Shown here piece by piece: positions 32,361 through 41,907 of a DNA stretch of 64,000 nucleotides. How positions within the stretch are numbered: the first letter of the stretch is position 1; the number at the start of each line of letters is the position of its first letter. The translations under genes and the position numbers were made by a program. The DNA lies in contig QCCZ01000001.1 in the NCBI GenBank assembly GCA_003281085.1, positions 278,688 to 342,687 of the forward strand. Reading direction: 5' to 3'. Source of the DNA: OCS155 cluster bacterium AG-349-E07 (GTDB lineage Bacteria; Actinomycetota; Acidimicrobiia; Actinomarinales; Actinomarinaceae). Below the pieces are notes generated by a model. That model was not told where the DNA came from, did not search any database, and saw only the letters and a list, made by a program, of their open reading frames with translations.

Positions 32361-33676
32361 GATAAAAGTTTAACAACATCTTTTTGAAGCAGATTTTCTA
32401 GGTAATAATTTCTAATTTCTACAATTACTTCTAATCCCTCTTCAATATTTTTAACACTTATGATGGAAGAGTACTTGTGTAGTTGATCCAAGTCCTTAGG
32501 CGATATTATAAGCGAAACTTCATTTAGATCACCAAAGACATTTGTTGTAATCTCGGAAATTAATTTTTCAATGTTTGTCCCTTTTGTTGATGATACAAAT
32601 ATTGCATCTGGATATTTTTCTGTTAAATAATTTAAAGACGCCTTGTCAATTCTATCTATTTTATTGAAAACCAATATTTCAGGCACATCTGCTTCAATCT
32701 GGTCTAGTATTTCATGCACAGTATTTATGTGCATTTCTGGTATTGCAGATGCTGCGTCAACAACATGAATTAATAAATTTGCTTCTTTAACAACTGTAAG
32801 TGTTGATTTAAAAGATTCAATCAATGTTGTTGGAAGATTTTGAATAAACCCAACTGTATCCGAGAGTATTATGTGCTCATTTATTCCATCAATTTTTAAC
32901 TCTCTTTGTAAAGAATCAACAGTTGCAAATAACTCATTAGCTACATATGTTTTCGAAGACGTAATTTTTTCTAGCATGGTAGATTTTCCTGCATTCGTAT
33001 AACCAACAATTGAAACAAGGGGTGTATTATTTTTCTTTCTAAAGCTAGATTGCACTTCTCTTTGTTTACTAACTTTTTTAATTTCCCTTTTTAATTTATT
33101 AATTCTGTTGTCAATTAATCTATTGTCTGTTTCAAGCTTTGTTTCACCAGGTCCTCTTGTTCCTATACCACCGCCCTGCTGATTCAAAGTTTTACCTAAG
33201 CCAGCTAAACGTGGTTTTAAGTAAATTGATAAAGCTAATTCAACTTGTAAGCTGGCTTCCTTTGACTGAGCATGAAGTGCAAATATATCAAGGATAAGAC
33301 CAGTCCTGTCTACTACATCACACTTGAATAAAGCTCTCAATTCTTTTTGTTGATTTGGAGTTAATTCGCAATCAAATAAAACCACATCAATATCATTTGC
33401 ATCTGAGATATCTACCAATTCTTTTATAGAACCTTTACCAATAAAAGTTTTAGGATCAATTTTTTCAACCCTTTTAGTCTGGATTATTGTTGGACTTGAT
33501 CCAGCAGTTTTTACTAAATTTACAAGCTCTTTAAGAGACTCTTCCTTGTCAGCTCTTATTTCGTTTTTTAAGACTATTCCAATTAATAATGCTTTTTGAG
33601 TAGTGACAAAGATATCTCTATCAGATACTGTTAGAAGCCTTCTATCTGATTGGTTTGGATTATTTCTTTGATTCAA
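32357..33676 (-). CDS. hflX: GTPase HflX
   Basis: GGGIGTRGPGETKLETDNRLI, VGYTNAGKSTMLEKI, SDTVGFIQNLP. Confidence 0.95.
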   Translation of the reverse strand: MNQRNNPNQSDRRLLTVSDRDIFVTTQKALLIGIVLKNEIRADKEESLKELVNLVKTAGSSPTIIQTKRVEKIDPKTFIGKGSIKELVDISDANDIDVVLFDCELTPNQQKELRALFKCDVVDRTGLILDIFALHAQSKEASLQVELALSIYLKPRLAGLGKTLNQQGGGIGTRGPGETKLETDNRLIDNRINKLKREIKKVSKQREVQSSFRKKNNTPLVSIVGYTNAGKSTMLEKITSSKTYVANELFATVDSLQRELKIDGINEHIILSDTVGFIQNLPTTLIESFKSTLTVVKEANLLIHVVDAASAIPEMHINTVHEILDQIEADVPEILVFNKIDRIDKASLNYLTEKYPDAIFVSSTKGTNIEKLISEITTNVFGDLNEVSLIISPKDLDQLHKYSSIISVKNIEEGLEVIVEIRNYYLENLLQKDVVKLLS

Positions 33677-34006
33677 TTATTTCATTATAGGTAATTGGCC
33701 ATTTTCAGAAGATTTTGAAAGCTCTTCTTCAGCAATAATTTGAGATTCTCTAACAGCTAAAACTACTTTTCCAGTTGGAGGCCAGATAAATTTCCATGCA
33801 CCACTAGCTACAGCCCAGAACTGCTGTCCTGTATCAACATCAATAAGAGGAAGTGCTTCTGAAGTTTTTTCACTACCAGCTGGTACAAGAAGTCCTGACT
33901 TAGTAATTGTCTCTTCTTTTAGGTGACCAACTCTCCAACCTGGAGAAACTTTGAATCCGGCAGGTGCTTCTTGCACCTCATCTAATAAGTTTTTTTCTTC
34001 TGCCAT
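33677..34006 (-). CDS. Hypothetical protein; weak resemblance to GroES fold C-terminal half
   Basis: 109-aa ORF abutting hflX; KSGLLVPAGSEK...LAVRESQIIAEEE. Confidence 0.55.
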   Translation of the reverse strand: MAEEKNLLDEVQEAPAGFKVSPGWRVGHLKEETITKSGLLVPAGSEKTSEALPLIDVDTGQQFWAVASGAWKFIWPPTGKVVLAVRESQIIAEEELSKSSENGQLPIMK

Positions 34007-34041
34007 TTTTCTATATTAAACATGTATATCTTATAAAGTAG

Positions 34042-34133
34042 CGGAGGTGGACAGGAATCGAACCTGCCAAAGACTTTTACACCTTTCAACAGTTTTGAAG
34101 ACTGTGGAGCCCACCAGGCGCTCATTCACCTCC
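34042..34133 (-). tRNA. selC: tRNA-Sec (anticodon TCA), CCA not encoded
   Basis: Reverse complement GGAGGTGAATGAGCGCCTGGTGGGCTCCACAGTCTTCAAAACTGTTGAAAGGTGTAAAAGTCTTTGGCAGGTTCGATTCCTGTCCACCTCCG: GGAGGTG/CACCTCC acceptor, extended D stem, ACAGT-CTTCAAA-ACTGT anticodon arm, long variable arm, GCAGGTTCGATTCCTGT T-arm. Confidence 0.95.
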
Positions 34134-34185
34134 ATTATTAAGACTAGTTATATAAAAAAATATTATTTGAATAGAATTAAATGTA

Positions 34186-34770
34186 ATGAAAAGTTTTCAC
34201 CAAATATTTAATGAGCTTAAGAAAGATAGAGGATTAAGCAACAAACAGATTGCTTCATTTACTGGTGTAAAACTAAAAGAAGTTAAACAATGGGAAGCAG
34301 GAACCAGTTTTCCAATTGAAACTAAGGTAGTTGATGCACTAGAAGGATTACTAGGTACTGAAATTAGCGAATCATTAGAAGGATACAGTTCGAAAAGCAA
34401 AATAAATAGCCAAGTCAAAACTGCCGAGGACGATATTTTCAAAGTAAAAAAAGAAAAAATAGATGTTACAAATACAAAGATTGATAAGTTACGAAACTTG
34501 TTTCAAAAACAACCTCAGAATACTACGGAGTATGAATTTGATAATGAAATTCAACACATAACGGATGATTACTATTTTGAAGAAGACACAGCTGTGCCTG
34601 CACAAAATGTTTTAGAAAAACCCTATATATATGATGAAAATCAAATAGGTTTTTATTTTTCGAGAAATTTAAAAACTATTGGTCTGCTTTCTGTTTTAGG
34701 TGTAATTATTTTTAGTTTTTTTCAGCTATTTTGGGACTCCTTTAACTTATTTTTAGAAAACTTACTGTGA
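34186..34770 (+). CDS. Helix-turn-helix (Xre/RodZ-N-like) protein with single C-terminal TM segment
   Basis: IFNELKKDRGLSNKQIASFTGVKLKEVKQWEAGTSFP HTH; C-terminal hydrophobic helix. Confidence 0.65.
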   Translation: MKSFHQIFNELKKDRGLSNKQIASFTGVKLKEVKQWEAGTSFPIETKVVDALEGLLGTEISESLEGYSSKSKINSQVKTAEDDIFKVKKEKIDVTNTKIDKLRNLFQKQPQNTTEYEFDNEIQHITDDYYFEEDTAVPAQNVLEKPYIYDENQIGFYFSRNLKTIGLLSVLGVIIFSFFQLFWDSFNLFLENLL

Positions 34771-35651
34771 GATTACTTTTTTACACAAAACTAGGTTTAG
34801 TCCTTTCAGTACTCTCTATCCTTGCTGGTGCATTTGTTAGGGCAACAGGATCAGGGGATGGGTGTGGTGCAACTTGGCCAACATGCAAAGGAAAAATAAT
34901 TCCAACGCTTTCAGATACATCAGAAATTATTGAGTTTTCACATCGAAGCATTAGTGGAGTCTTATTAATTGTTACTTTGTATATTTTTATTAATTCAAGA
35001 AAATTAGAAAAAGACAGTATTGCAAGAACCGCTGTAAACTATCTCACATTTTTTGTACTATTTGAGGCATTAATAGGTGCTGTAATAGTGGTATTTGAAT
35101 GGGTAGGATTAAATAGTTCATTACCTAGAATTATTGCTGTACCAATCCACCTTGTTAACACATTCGGCCTTTTAGCTAGCTACGTAATTCTCTATAAAAT
35201 ACTTGAAAATAAATTAGACAGCATAAAAAATCTTTGGGATCGAAATTTTATAATTATATCTATTTTCTTTCTTCTTACAGGAGCTACAGGATCAATAACT
35301 GCCCTTGCTGATGTACTATATCCAAGCGCATCTTTTTATGAGGGTTTTCTTGATGATTTTGATAAAACTTCTGAGTTATTGACCAGATTGAGAATTTTTC
35401 ATCCTATAATTTCAACAATTTTATCAATAGGTTTATACATTGAATCCAAGCAACTTAAAGAAAGATTCAATATAAACACAAATTTTCTTAAATTTTTGAT
35501 TTTTTCAGCAATTTTTCTTGGTGTTATCAATGTTTTATCAAACATTGTTCTATTTCTTAGTATTTTTCACCTAGCAATGGCTGATTTACTATGGATTACC
35601 TATATATATGTGAGTTTGGATAAGGTAAAAAATAATCTACCTACAAATTAG
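34767..35651 (+). CDS. ctaA: Heme A synthase-like (CtaA/COX15), GTG start
   Basis: LSILAGAFVRATGSGDGCGATWPTCKGKIIP; FSHRSISG; 8-TM architecture. Confidence 0.88.
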   Translation: MRLLFYTKLGLVLSVLSILAGAFVRATGSGDGCGATWPTCKGKIIPTLSDTSEIIEFSHRSISGVLLIVTLYIFINSRKLEKDSIARTAVNYLTFFVLFEALIGAVIVVFEWVGLNSSLPRIIAVPIHLVNTFGLLASYVILYKILENKLDSIKNLWDRNFIIISIFFLLTGATGSITALADVLYPSASFYEGFLDDFDKTSELLTRLRIFHPIISTILSIGLYIESKQLKERFNINTNFLKFLIFSAIFLGVINVLSNIVLFLSIFHLAMADLLWITYIYVSLDKVKNNLPTN

Positions 35652-35721
35652 CTTTAAATTAAACACTGTTATAGACTTCACCTTTGTAACTAGATGAGAA
35701 AAGGAAAAGTCAAAATATACG

Positions 35722-36777
35722 ATGGTAACTAAAACAATTCCTTCAAAACCAAAACCTGAGGCTAAAGAGGTCGATTTTTCAAATGAAGACATTACTTTAA
35801 CACCTGAACAGGAAAAAGCTGCTCGTGAAAAAGCTAAATCTCTTACAAAAAAATTAGCTGATGACAAAGGAAAACTTACTACTGATCTTGTGAGTCAATA
35901 TCTGACAGCTATTGGTAACTTTGACTTATTGACTGCTGAGCAAGAAGTCGAATTAGCACAAAAAATTGAATCAGGAGAAAAAGCTGCTGTCAAACTTCAC
36001 AAAAAACAATTCAAAGATAAAAAAGGTGAGATAAGACTTAAAAGAGACAGAAAAAAAGGTGCAGAAGCGAAAGATGCGTTTTTGACAGCTAACTTAAGAC
36101 TTGTTGTTGCAAATGCTAGAAGATACGCTAACACATCTGGAATTGACTTTTTAGATTTGATTCAAGAAGGTAACTTAGGCTTAATTAGAGCAGTTGAAAA
36201 ATTTGATTGGAGAAAAGGTTTTAAATTCTCAACTTACGCTACTTGGTGGATTAGACAGGCAATTACAAGAGCAATAGCAGATAAATCTCGTACTGTAAGA
36301 ATCCCTGTTCACTTACATGACACAATGGCAGCTGTTAGAGCAGCACAAGCACAATTAAAAGCTGAGTTAGGTAGAGATCCAAAACCGCAGGAAATTGCTA
36401 AAGAAGCAGGCGTAGGCGTAGACAAAGTGGAACTTGCTTTAAGTGTTGCTGATACTGTTTCTCTAGAACAGCCAGTTGGTGAAGACGGTGCTCAACTTGG
36501 AGATTTTATTCAAGATGAAGATGCAAGTGACCCTTCGTTGATAGTTCAAGATCTTGATGTTGCTGAAAGTTTACGAGACAGCATTAGCAGATTACCTGAG
36601 AGAGAGGGAAGAATTCTTGCTCTGAGATATGGTTTTTATGATGGCGTTCCTAGAACCCTTGAAGAAATTGGTGAAGAATTTGATTTAACAAGAGAAAGAA
36701 TTAGACAATTGGAAAAACTCGCTCTTTGTAGATTAAGACATCCGTCATTTGGAATTAGAGAACAAGATTTAGTTTAA
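35722..36777 (+). CDS. RNA polymerase sigma factor, RpoD/SigA family
   Basis: [101 protein letters not shown]. Confidence 0.96.
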   Translation: MVTKTIPSKPKPEAKEVDFSNEDITLTPEQEKAAREKAKSLTKKLADDKGKLTTDLVSQYLTAIGNFDLLTAEQEVELAQKIESGEKAAVKLHKKQFKDKKGEIRLKRDRKKGAEAKDAFLTANLRLVVANARRYANTSGIDFLDLIQEGNLGLIRAVEKFDWRKGFKFSTYATWWIRQAITRAIADKSRTVRIPVHLHDTMAAVRAAQAQLKAELGRDPKPQEIAKEAGVGVDKVELALSVADTVSLEQPVGEDGAQLGDFIQDEDASDPSLIVQDLDVAESLRDSISRLPEREGRILALRYGFYDGVPRTLEEIGEEFDLTRERIRQLEKLALCRLRHPSFGIREQDLV

Positions 36778-36829
36778 TTTTTTTATAAGAAATTCGCTTA
36801 ACTCTATTCATCGTTGTTAAGCTAAATAC

Positions 36830-38266
36830 ATGTTCGAATACCTTGAATTAGCTATTGATTCTGCTGTTAATAGCGGTGCAAAATACTCTGATGCAAGAAT
36901 TTTAATTTCAAAATCAAGAAATATAGCAGCTAAAAATGGTGAATTAGAAAACTACAATGAATCTGAAAAAATAGGTATTGGAATTAGGGCTTTAGTGGGT
37001 TCATCTTGGGGCTTTTACTCAACTTATGATCTGTCAAAACCTTCGTTAACTAATGCTGGTATAAAAGCTTTTCAAATTGCAAAAGCTTCATCTATGGTTT
37101 CTGGCGATGATCTACCCTTTGCAGATGTACCAGTAGTTGAAGATAGTTATACAACTCCTCATGACGAAAATCCTTTTTCGATTTCAAATACAGATCAAGT
37201 TGATTTACTCCTAAGGTCTACTGATGAAATGAAAAAACTAGGAAGCTCTAGAGCTTCAGGCAGATTAGATTTTTGGGATACTGAAAAATGGTTTTCATCC
37301 AGCCAGGGCCATAGAATTTATCAAAATATTATTGAGTCTGGAGGAGGGATTTCATCGTTAGCAGTTGGTGATGGAGAAACTCAAATTCGCTCATATCCAC
37401 AATCTTTTGGTGAATATAGAACAGGCGGGTGGGAAGTAATAAAAAGTTTTGAATTTGAAAATCACACTGAGAGATTAGCAGAAGAATCTCAGAGATTATT
37501 GGTAGCTCCCCAATGTCCAGAAGGAACAATGGATTTAATTTTAGAAGGAAGTCAATTAGCATTGCAAATTCATGAATCTGTAGGTCATGCAATAGAGCTA
37601 GACAGAATCCTAGGATGGGAAGCTGCATATGCTGGTACATCACATTTAGACTTAAAAAAACTAAACCAACATAAATATGGTTCAGAATTAATGAATATAG
37701 TTGCTGATGCAACATTGCCTGGGGCACTTGCAACTTTTAAATATGATGACGAAGGCACTCCTGCACAAAGAGTGGACATTGTAAAAGAAGGAATTTGGAC
37801 TGGAGTTCTATCTGGTAGGGATAGTGCAGCTGTCGCAGGAGTTAAACCTGGGGGAATGGTACGAGCTGATGGGTTCGGCAGACTTCCTATGGTGAGAATG
37901 ACTAATGTAGGATTGTTGCCAGGTACATCTTCATTAGATGAAATAATACAATCAACTGAAAATGGAGTTTATATGGAGACAAACAGGTCCTGGTCTATAG
38001 ATGATCTAAGATTAAATTTTCAATTTGGATGTGAAGTTGGCTGGCTTGTTAAAAATGGAAAAATTATAGACATGGTAAAAAACCCAACTTACACAGGAAT
38101 AACCCCTATTTTCTGGGGAAATATGGATATGTTGGCCAGTGAAGAAGAGTGGGTTTTTTGGGGAACTCCAAATTGCGGAAAAGGTCAGCCGAGCCAAATA
38201 GGACATACCGGCCATCCAGCTTCACCTGCAAGGTTCAAAGATACAAGAATTGGAGTAAGAGGATGA
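36830..38266 (+). CDS. tldD: TldD-family metalloprotease
   Basis: HESVGHAIELDRILGWEAAYAGTSHL (HExxxH), GGMVRADGFGRLPMVRMTN. Confidence 0.92.
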   Translation: MFEYLELAIDSAVNSGAKYSDARILISKSRNIAAKNGELENYNESEKIGIGIRALVGSSWGFYSTYDLSKPSLTNAGIKAFQIAKASSMVSGDDLPFADVPVVEDSYTTPHDENPFSISNTDQVDLLLRSTDEMKKLGSSRASGRLDFWDTEKWFSSSQGHRIYQNIIESGGGISSLAVGDGETQIRSYPQSFGEYRTGGWEVIKSFEFENHTERLAEESQRLLVAPQCPEGTMDLILEGSQLALQIHESVGHAIELDRILGWEAAYAGTSHLDLKKLNQHKYGSELMNIVADATLPGALATFKYDDEGTPAQRVDIVKEGIWTGVLSGRDSAAVAGVKPGGMVRADGFGRLPMVRMTNVGLLPGTSSLDEIIQSTENGVYMETNRSWSIDDLRLNFQFGCEVGWLVKNGKIIDMVKNPTYTGITPIFWGNMDMLASEEEWVFWGTPNCGKGQPSQIGHTGHPASPARFKDTRIGVRG

Positions 38267-39588
38267 GAATTTGGGATGACTTACTTGACGAGGTTAAAGA
38301 AAATCTTCCAACTGCAATAGAGTGTGAACTAAAATTATTGCATTCAAAAAGTGCACTTACAAGATTTGCAAATTCCCAAATTCATCAAAATGTAGATGAA
38401 GAATCTGCAGAAATTTATTTAACAATTCATAAAGATTCTAAAACTACAACAATCTCAAATAATATTACCGCTATTAAAGATGTAGGAGAATTTGTTAGCA
38501 AAGCCTTATTTTCTTTGGAGGACAGCCCTATAGACAAGGGCTGGTCAGGGCTGCCAGATAAATCTAATTCTTATAACGGATATAAAGACCTTGAAGAATC
38601 TACTCCTGACGACAGAGCAAAAGTTGTCAAAGAATTTATTGACGAGGGAAAAAGTATGAATGCGGCTGGATATTGTTCAACTTATATTAACAACTATTTT
38701 GTTTGGAACTCTAACGGATTGCATTCCTCTGACTCATCAAGTAGTGCGTTTATAGATGGAATCTTTAGAACGGATACTTCTGCTGGATCTTCACATAGGG
38801 GAGATCAAACTCTGACTTCTCTTGAGGGTTCTACTGCTGGGTTTGAAGCAGCACAACTTGCTACTGACTCACAAAATCCAGTCGATATTGAACCTGGAAA
38901 ATATGAAGTTGTTTTAGGACATGAAGCAGTAAGTACAATATTGGTCTTTTTAGAAGTTTATGGCTTTAATGCAAAAAGCAAAATTGATGGAATGAGTCCA
39001 ATAATAATTGGAGAACAACAATTCGATGAAAAAATTAATTTGGTTGATACTCCTGAAGATCCAGATTCAATTGGTTTTAAAATAGATGCATCGGGCTCCA
39101 AAAAGCTAAATTTAGATGTTGTTAGTAATGGTGTTCCTCAATCTTATTTTCATACAAGAAGAACTGCTAACGAACTTGGAATGAAAAATACATTTCATGA
39201 ACTTTTTGGTTGGGGCGAAAACTTTGGAGGAATTGGAACAAATGTAAAGCTACTGAGTGGAGATAAAAGTTCTGAAGATATGATATCCGATGTAAAAAAA
39301 GGAATTTACATTAATGAATTTTGGTATTGCAGAGTATTAGATCCCATAACGCAAGTAGTTACAGGTTTGAATAGAAATGGCTCATTTTTAGTGGAAAATG
39401 GAAAAATAACTAAACCAGTTGGAAGGTTGCGCTTTACACAAAGCTTTATATCTGCATTAGCAAACGGAAATGTTAAATCAGTCGGAAATCATTCAAGGTA
39501 CTCTGACTCAGAATTTGGCGAAGGAATACTTTCAGTTCCTCAACTTCATTTAAAAGAATTTAATTTTACTGGCGGTGTTTCTGGATAA
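38263..39588 (+). CDS. tldE: TldE/PmbA-family protein (start at internal ATG 38263)
   Basis: PmbA-like sequence; ATG at 38263 overlaps tldD TGA; the track's 38149 start lies inside tldD. Confidence 0.85.
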   Translation: MRIWDDLLDEVKENLPTAIECELKLLHSKSALTRFANSQIHQNVDEESAEIYLTIHKDSKTTTISNNITAIKDVGEFVSKALFSLEDSPIDKGWSGLPDKSNSYNGYKDLEESTPDDRAKVVKEFIDEGKSMNAAGYCSTYINNYFVWNSNGLHSSDSSSSAFIDGIFRTDTSAGSSHRGDQTLTSLEGSTAGFEAAQLATDSQNPVDIEPGKYEVVLGHEAVSTILVFLEVYGFNAKSKIDGMSPIIIGEQQFDEKINLVDTPEDPDSIGFKIDASGSKKLNLDVVSNGVPQSYFHTRRTANELGMKNTFHELFGWGENFGGIGTNVKLLSGDKSSEDMISDVKKGIYINEFWYCRVLDPITQVVTGLNRNGSFLVENGKITKPVGRLRFTQSFISALANGNVKSVGNHSRYSDSEFGEGILSVPQLHLKEFNFTGGVSG

Positions 39589-40348
39589 ACTAAGCTATTT
39601 TGATGGTCAAAAACCATTAATTATTCCTCACAGAGGTGGTTCAAATATAGTTCCTGAAAATACACTTCATGGTCTCCAAATGGTTATATCTGAAGGCTTT
39701 ACCCATTTTGAAACTGACTTGAGAATGTCCAAGGATGGAGAAATATTTTTACATCATGATGATTCATTTAATAGGACCACTGACGTAGAAGGAAAAGTAA
39801 AAGATTTCAATTGGTCTGAAATAAAAACTATTAATGCTGGGTACGAATTTTACAATAGGAACAATTTACCAGGCAACACAACAAGCTTTGTAAGATTGGA
39901 GGATGCGTTATTGATGAGCCAAGTTTTAAAATTTAATCTTGATTTGAAAGAAACAGGTCTCGCAAAAAAAGTTGTAGAAATTGTCTTGTCATTAAATGCA
40001 CAAAAAAGAGTTCTAGTTTCTTCATTTAGCCCATCAAGGCTTGATGAATTTTTACTTGAAAGTAAAGGTCAAATTGCTACATCAGGAACTTTTAGAGAAA
40101 ACGCAATTGCTAGATTCCTGCCGATAAAAAAAAGAAATTTTAAGGTACAGGCTTTGCAAGCTCCATTCAAGTGGAGAGGTATGCAAATTTATTCAAAAAA
40201 ACTAGTTGATTTTTGTAAATTAAACGATTTACAACTTCACGTCTGGACCTTGAATTCTTTAGATAATTTAAAAATATGTTTGGATTTAGGATGTGATGGG
40301 ATTATTACTGATGAACCAATATTGTTTAGAAAATATTTAAATTCATAA
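39575..40348 (+). CDS. Glycerophosphodiester phosphodiesterase, GTG start
   Basis: PLIIPHRGGSNIVPENTLHGLQ; ETDLRMSKDGEIFLHHDDSFNRTTDVEGKV. Confidence 0.92.
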   Translation: MFLDKLSYFDGQKPLIIPHRGGSNIVPENTLHGLQMVISEGFTHFETDLRMSKDGEIFLHHDDSFNRTTDVEGKVKDFNWSEIKTINAGYEFYNRNNLPGNTTSFVRLEDALLMSQVLKFNLDLKETGLAKKVVEIVLSLNAQKRVLVSSFSPSRLDEFLLESKGQIATSGTFRENAIARFLPIKKRNFKVQALQAPFKWRGMQIYSKKLVDFCKLNDLQLHVWTLNSLDNLKICLDLGCDGIITDEPILFRKYLNS

Positions 40349-40350
40349 AC

Positions 40351-41844
40351 TTAATTTGTATTTTTTTCTATAAACATTTCGGCTTGAATAAAAATATGCT
40401 GTTTTCTATCTGGATTCATTTTGTCAAGTGAACGTGTTAATAGTGCAAGTCGTGGATTGTTTTCATAAAAAGTTCTATTTTCTTCCGTAAATTTCCAATA
40501 AAGTCCATCTAAAACATCACACCAATCACCCTTTTTATAATTGGACATTTTCAAAATATAATTCGATCCACATGTGTATGGCTTTGTTGACATAAGACCA
40601 CCATCGGCATATGTTGCCATTCCGAATACATTTGGTACCATCACCCAGTCTGAAGAGTCTATATACATTTCCATAAACCATTTATAAATTTCTCTAGGTG
40701 AGATTCCAGCAAGATTCATGATATTGCTAATTACCATCAACCTTGGTATGTGATGAATATATCCGTCATTTAAAGTTGTTTTAATACAATCATCAAGAGG
40801 GTCTATACCAGTTGTTCCCTCGTACCAAGACTTCGTCAACTTCCTTTCATGGTTCCAATAATTTTGCTTAATTTGAAAATCACCTTCTTCATGATAAATA
40901 CCTCTTATAAATTCACGCCAGCCAATTATCTGCCTAATAAAACCTTCAAGTGAATTAATTGGAATATTATTATCTGATGCGAACTTCGTGGTTTTTTTAA
41001 TAACAGTTTCAGGATCTAGTAAACCAGTATTTAACAATGCACTTATACAACTATGAAATAGGAAATTTTTTCCTTCCAACATCGCATCTTCATAAATACC
41101 AAAATTTGTAAATTTGTTTTTTAAAAAATCTTCTAGTTGTCTTTCAGCTCCTTTTCTGGTGACCGGAAACCAAATATTTTCCAAGTTTCCAGGGTGTTTA
41201 TTAAAGTTTTTGTTAATCAAATTAACTATGTCGTTGTGATGTTCAGAAGATTTAAATTTCAAGTTTTTTGGAGGCTCTACTCCTTTAGGAATTTTTTTTC
41301 TATTCTCTTCATCAAATGACCACTTACCTCCAATTGGCTTCTGATCTTCATCAACCAATATATTTAAACTTTTTCTGGCCTTTTGATAAAAAGAAGACAT
41401 TCTGTAAACTTTTTTACCTTTAGCCATGGGCACAAAATCTTCTCTTTTAAATAGAAACATTGGAGATTTAATAAATGTTATTTCAATCTCTTCTTTTTTT
41501 AAGTGTGCAACTAATTCAAATTCTAATTCTTTATCTTCTATTTCAAACATATGAACACTGTTTATTTTTTTTGATTTTAAGAATTTAGCCAAGAATATAG
41601 AATATTTATCGTTGTCATCTCTTCCATCTAATTTGAAGTAATTGACTTTTATTGAATTCTTTGTGAGTTCATCTCTATATTCTCTCATTGCTGTTAAAAA
41701 TAAATATAACTTCGCTTTATGATGTTTGAAATAAGTACACAATCCATGGTCCTCGGCCATGAAAACTTCATTACAATTATTTTTATTTAGTATTTTTGGA
41801 TTAAAGAGCTGATTGCCAAGTATTATAAAAAATTTGCTTTCCAT
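40351..41844 (-). CDS. Cryptochrome/photolyase-related FeS protein (FeS-BCP / DPRP, PhrB-like); start more likely ATG at 41844
   Basis: FIILGNQLF, FMAEDHGLCTYFKHHKAKLYLFLTAMREY, GWREFIRG, SSDWVMVPNVFGMATYADGGLMSTKPYTCGSNYILKMSNYKKGDWCDVLDGLYWKF. Confidence 0.93.
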   Translation of the reverse strand: MESKFFIILGNQLFNPKILNKNNCNEVFMAEDHGLCTYFKHHKAKLYLFLTAMREYRDELTKNSIKVNYFKLDGRDDNDKYSIFLAKFLKSKKINSVHMFEIEDKELEFELVAHLKKEEIEITFIKSPMFLFKREDFVPMAKGKKVYRMSSFYQKARKSLNILVDEDQKPIGGKWSFDEENRKKIPKGVEPPKNLKFKSSEHHNDIVNLINKNFNKHPGNLENIWFPVTRKGAERQLEDFLKNKFTNFGIYEDAMLEGKNFLFHSCISALLNTGLLDPETVIKKTTKFASDNNIPINSLEGFIRQIIGWREFIRGIYHEEGDFQIKQNYWNHERKLTKSWYEGTTGIDPLDDCIKTTLNDGYIHHIPRLMVISNIMNLAGISPREIYKWFMEMYIDSSDWVMVPNVFGMATYADGGLMSTKPYTCGSNYILKMSNYKKGDWCDVLDGLYWKFTEENRTFYENNPRLALLTRSLDKMNPDRKQHIFIQAEMFIEKNTN

Positions 41845-41907
41845 GTTAATCGAACATAGTTTACCATTGTAATGTAGAAGTAATAAATCTATAGCCATGG
41901 GGGAAAT

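Noticed and set aside
37329-37733. 134-aa minus-strand ORF inside tldD
   Set aside because: Antisense shadow of conserved coding sequence, no recognisable motif.
38149-38262. Upstream extension of tldE in the ORF track
   Set aside because: Lies inside tldD; the ATG at 38263 overlapping the tldD stop is the more natural start.
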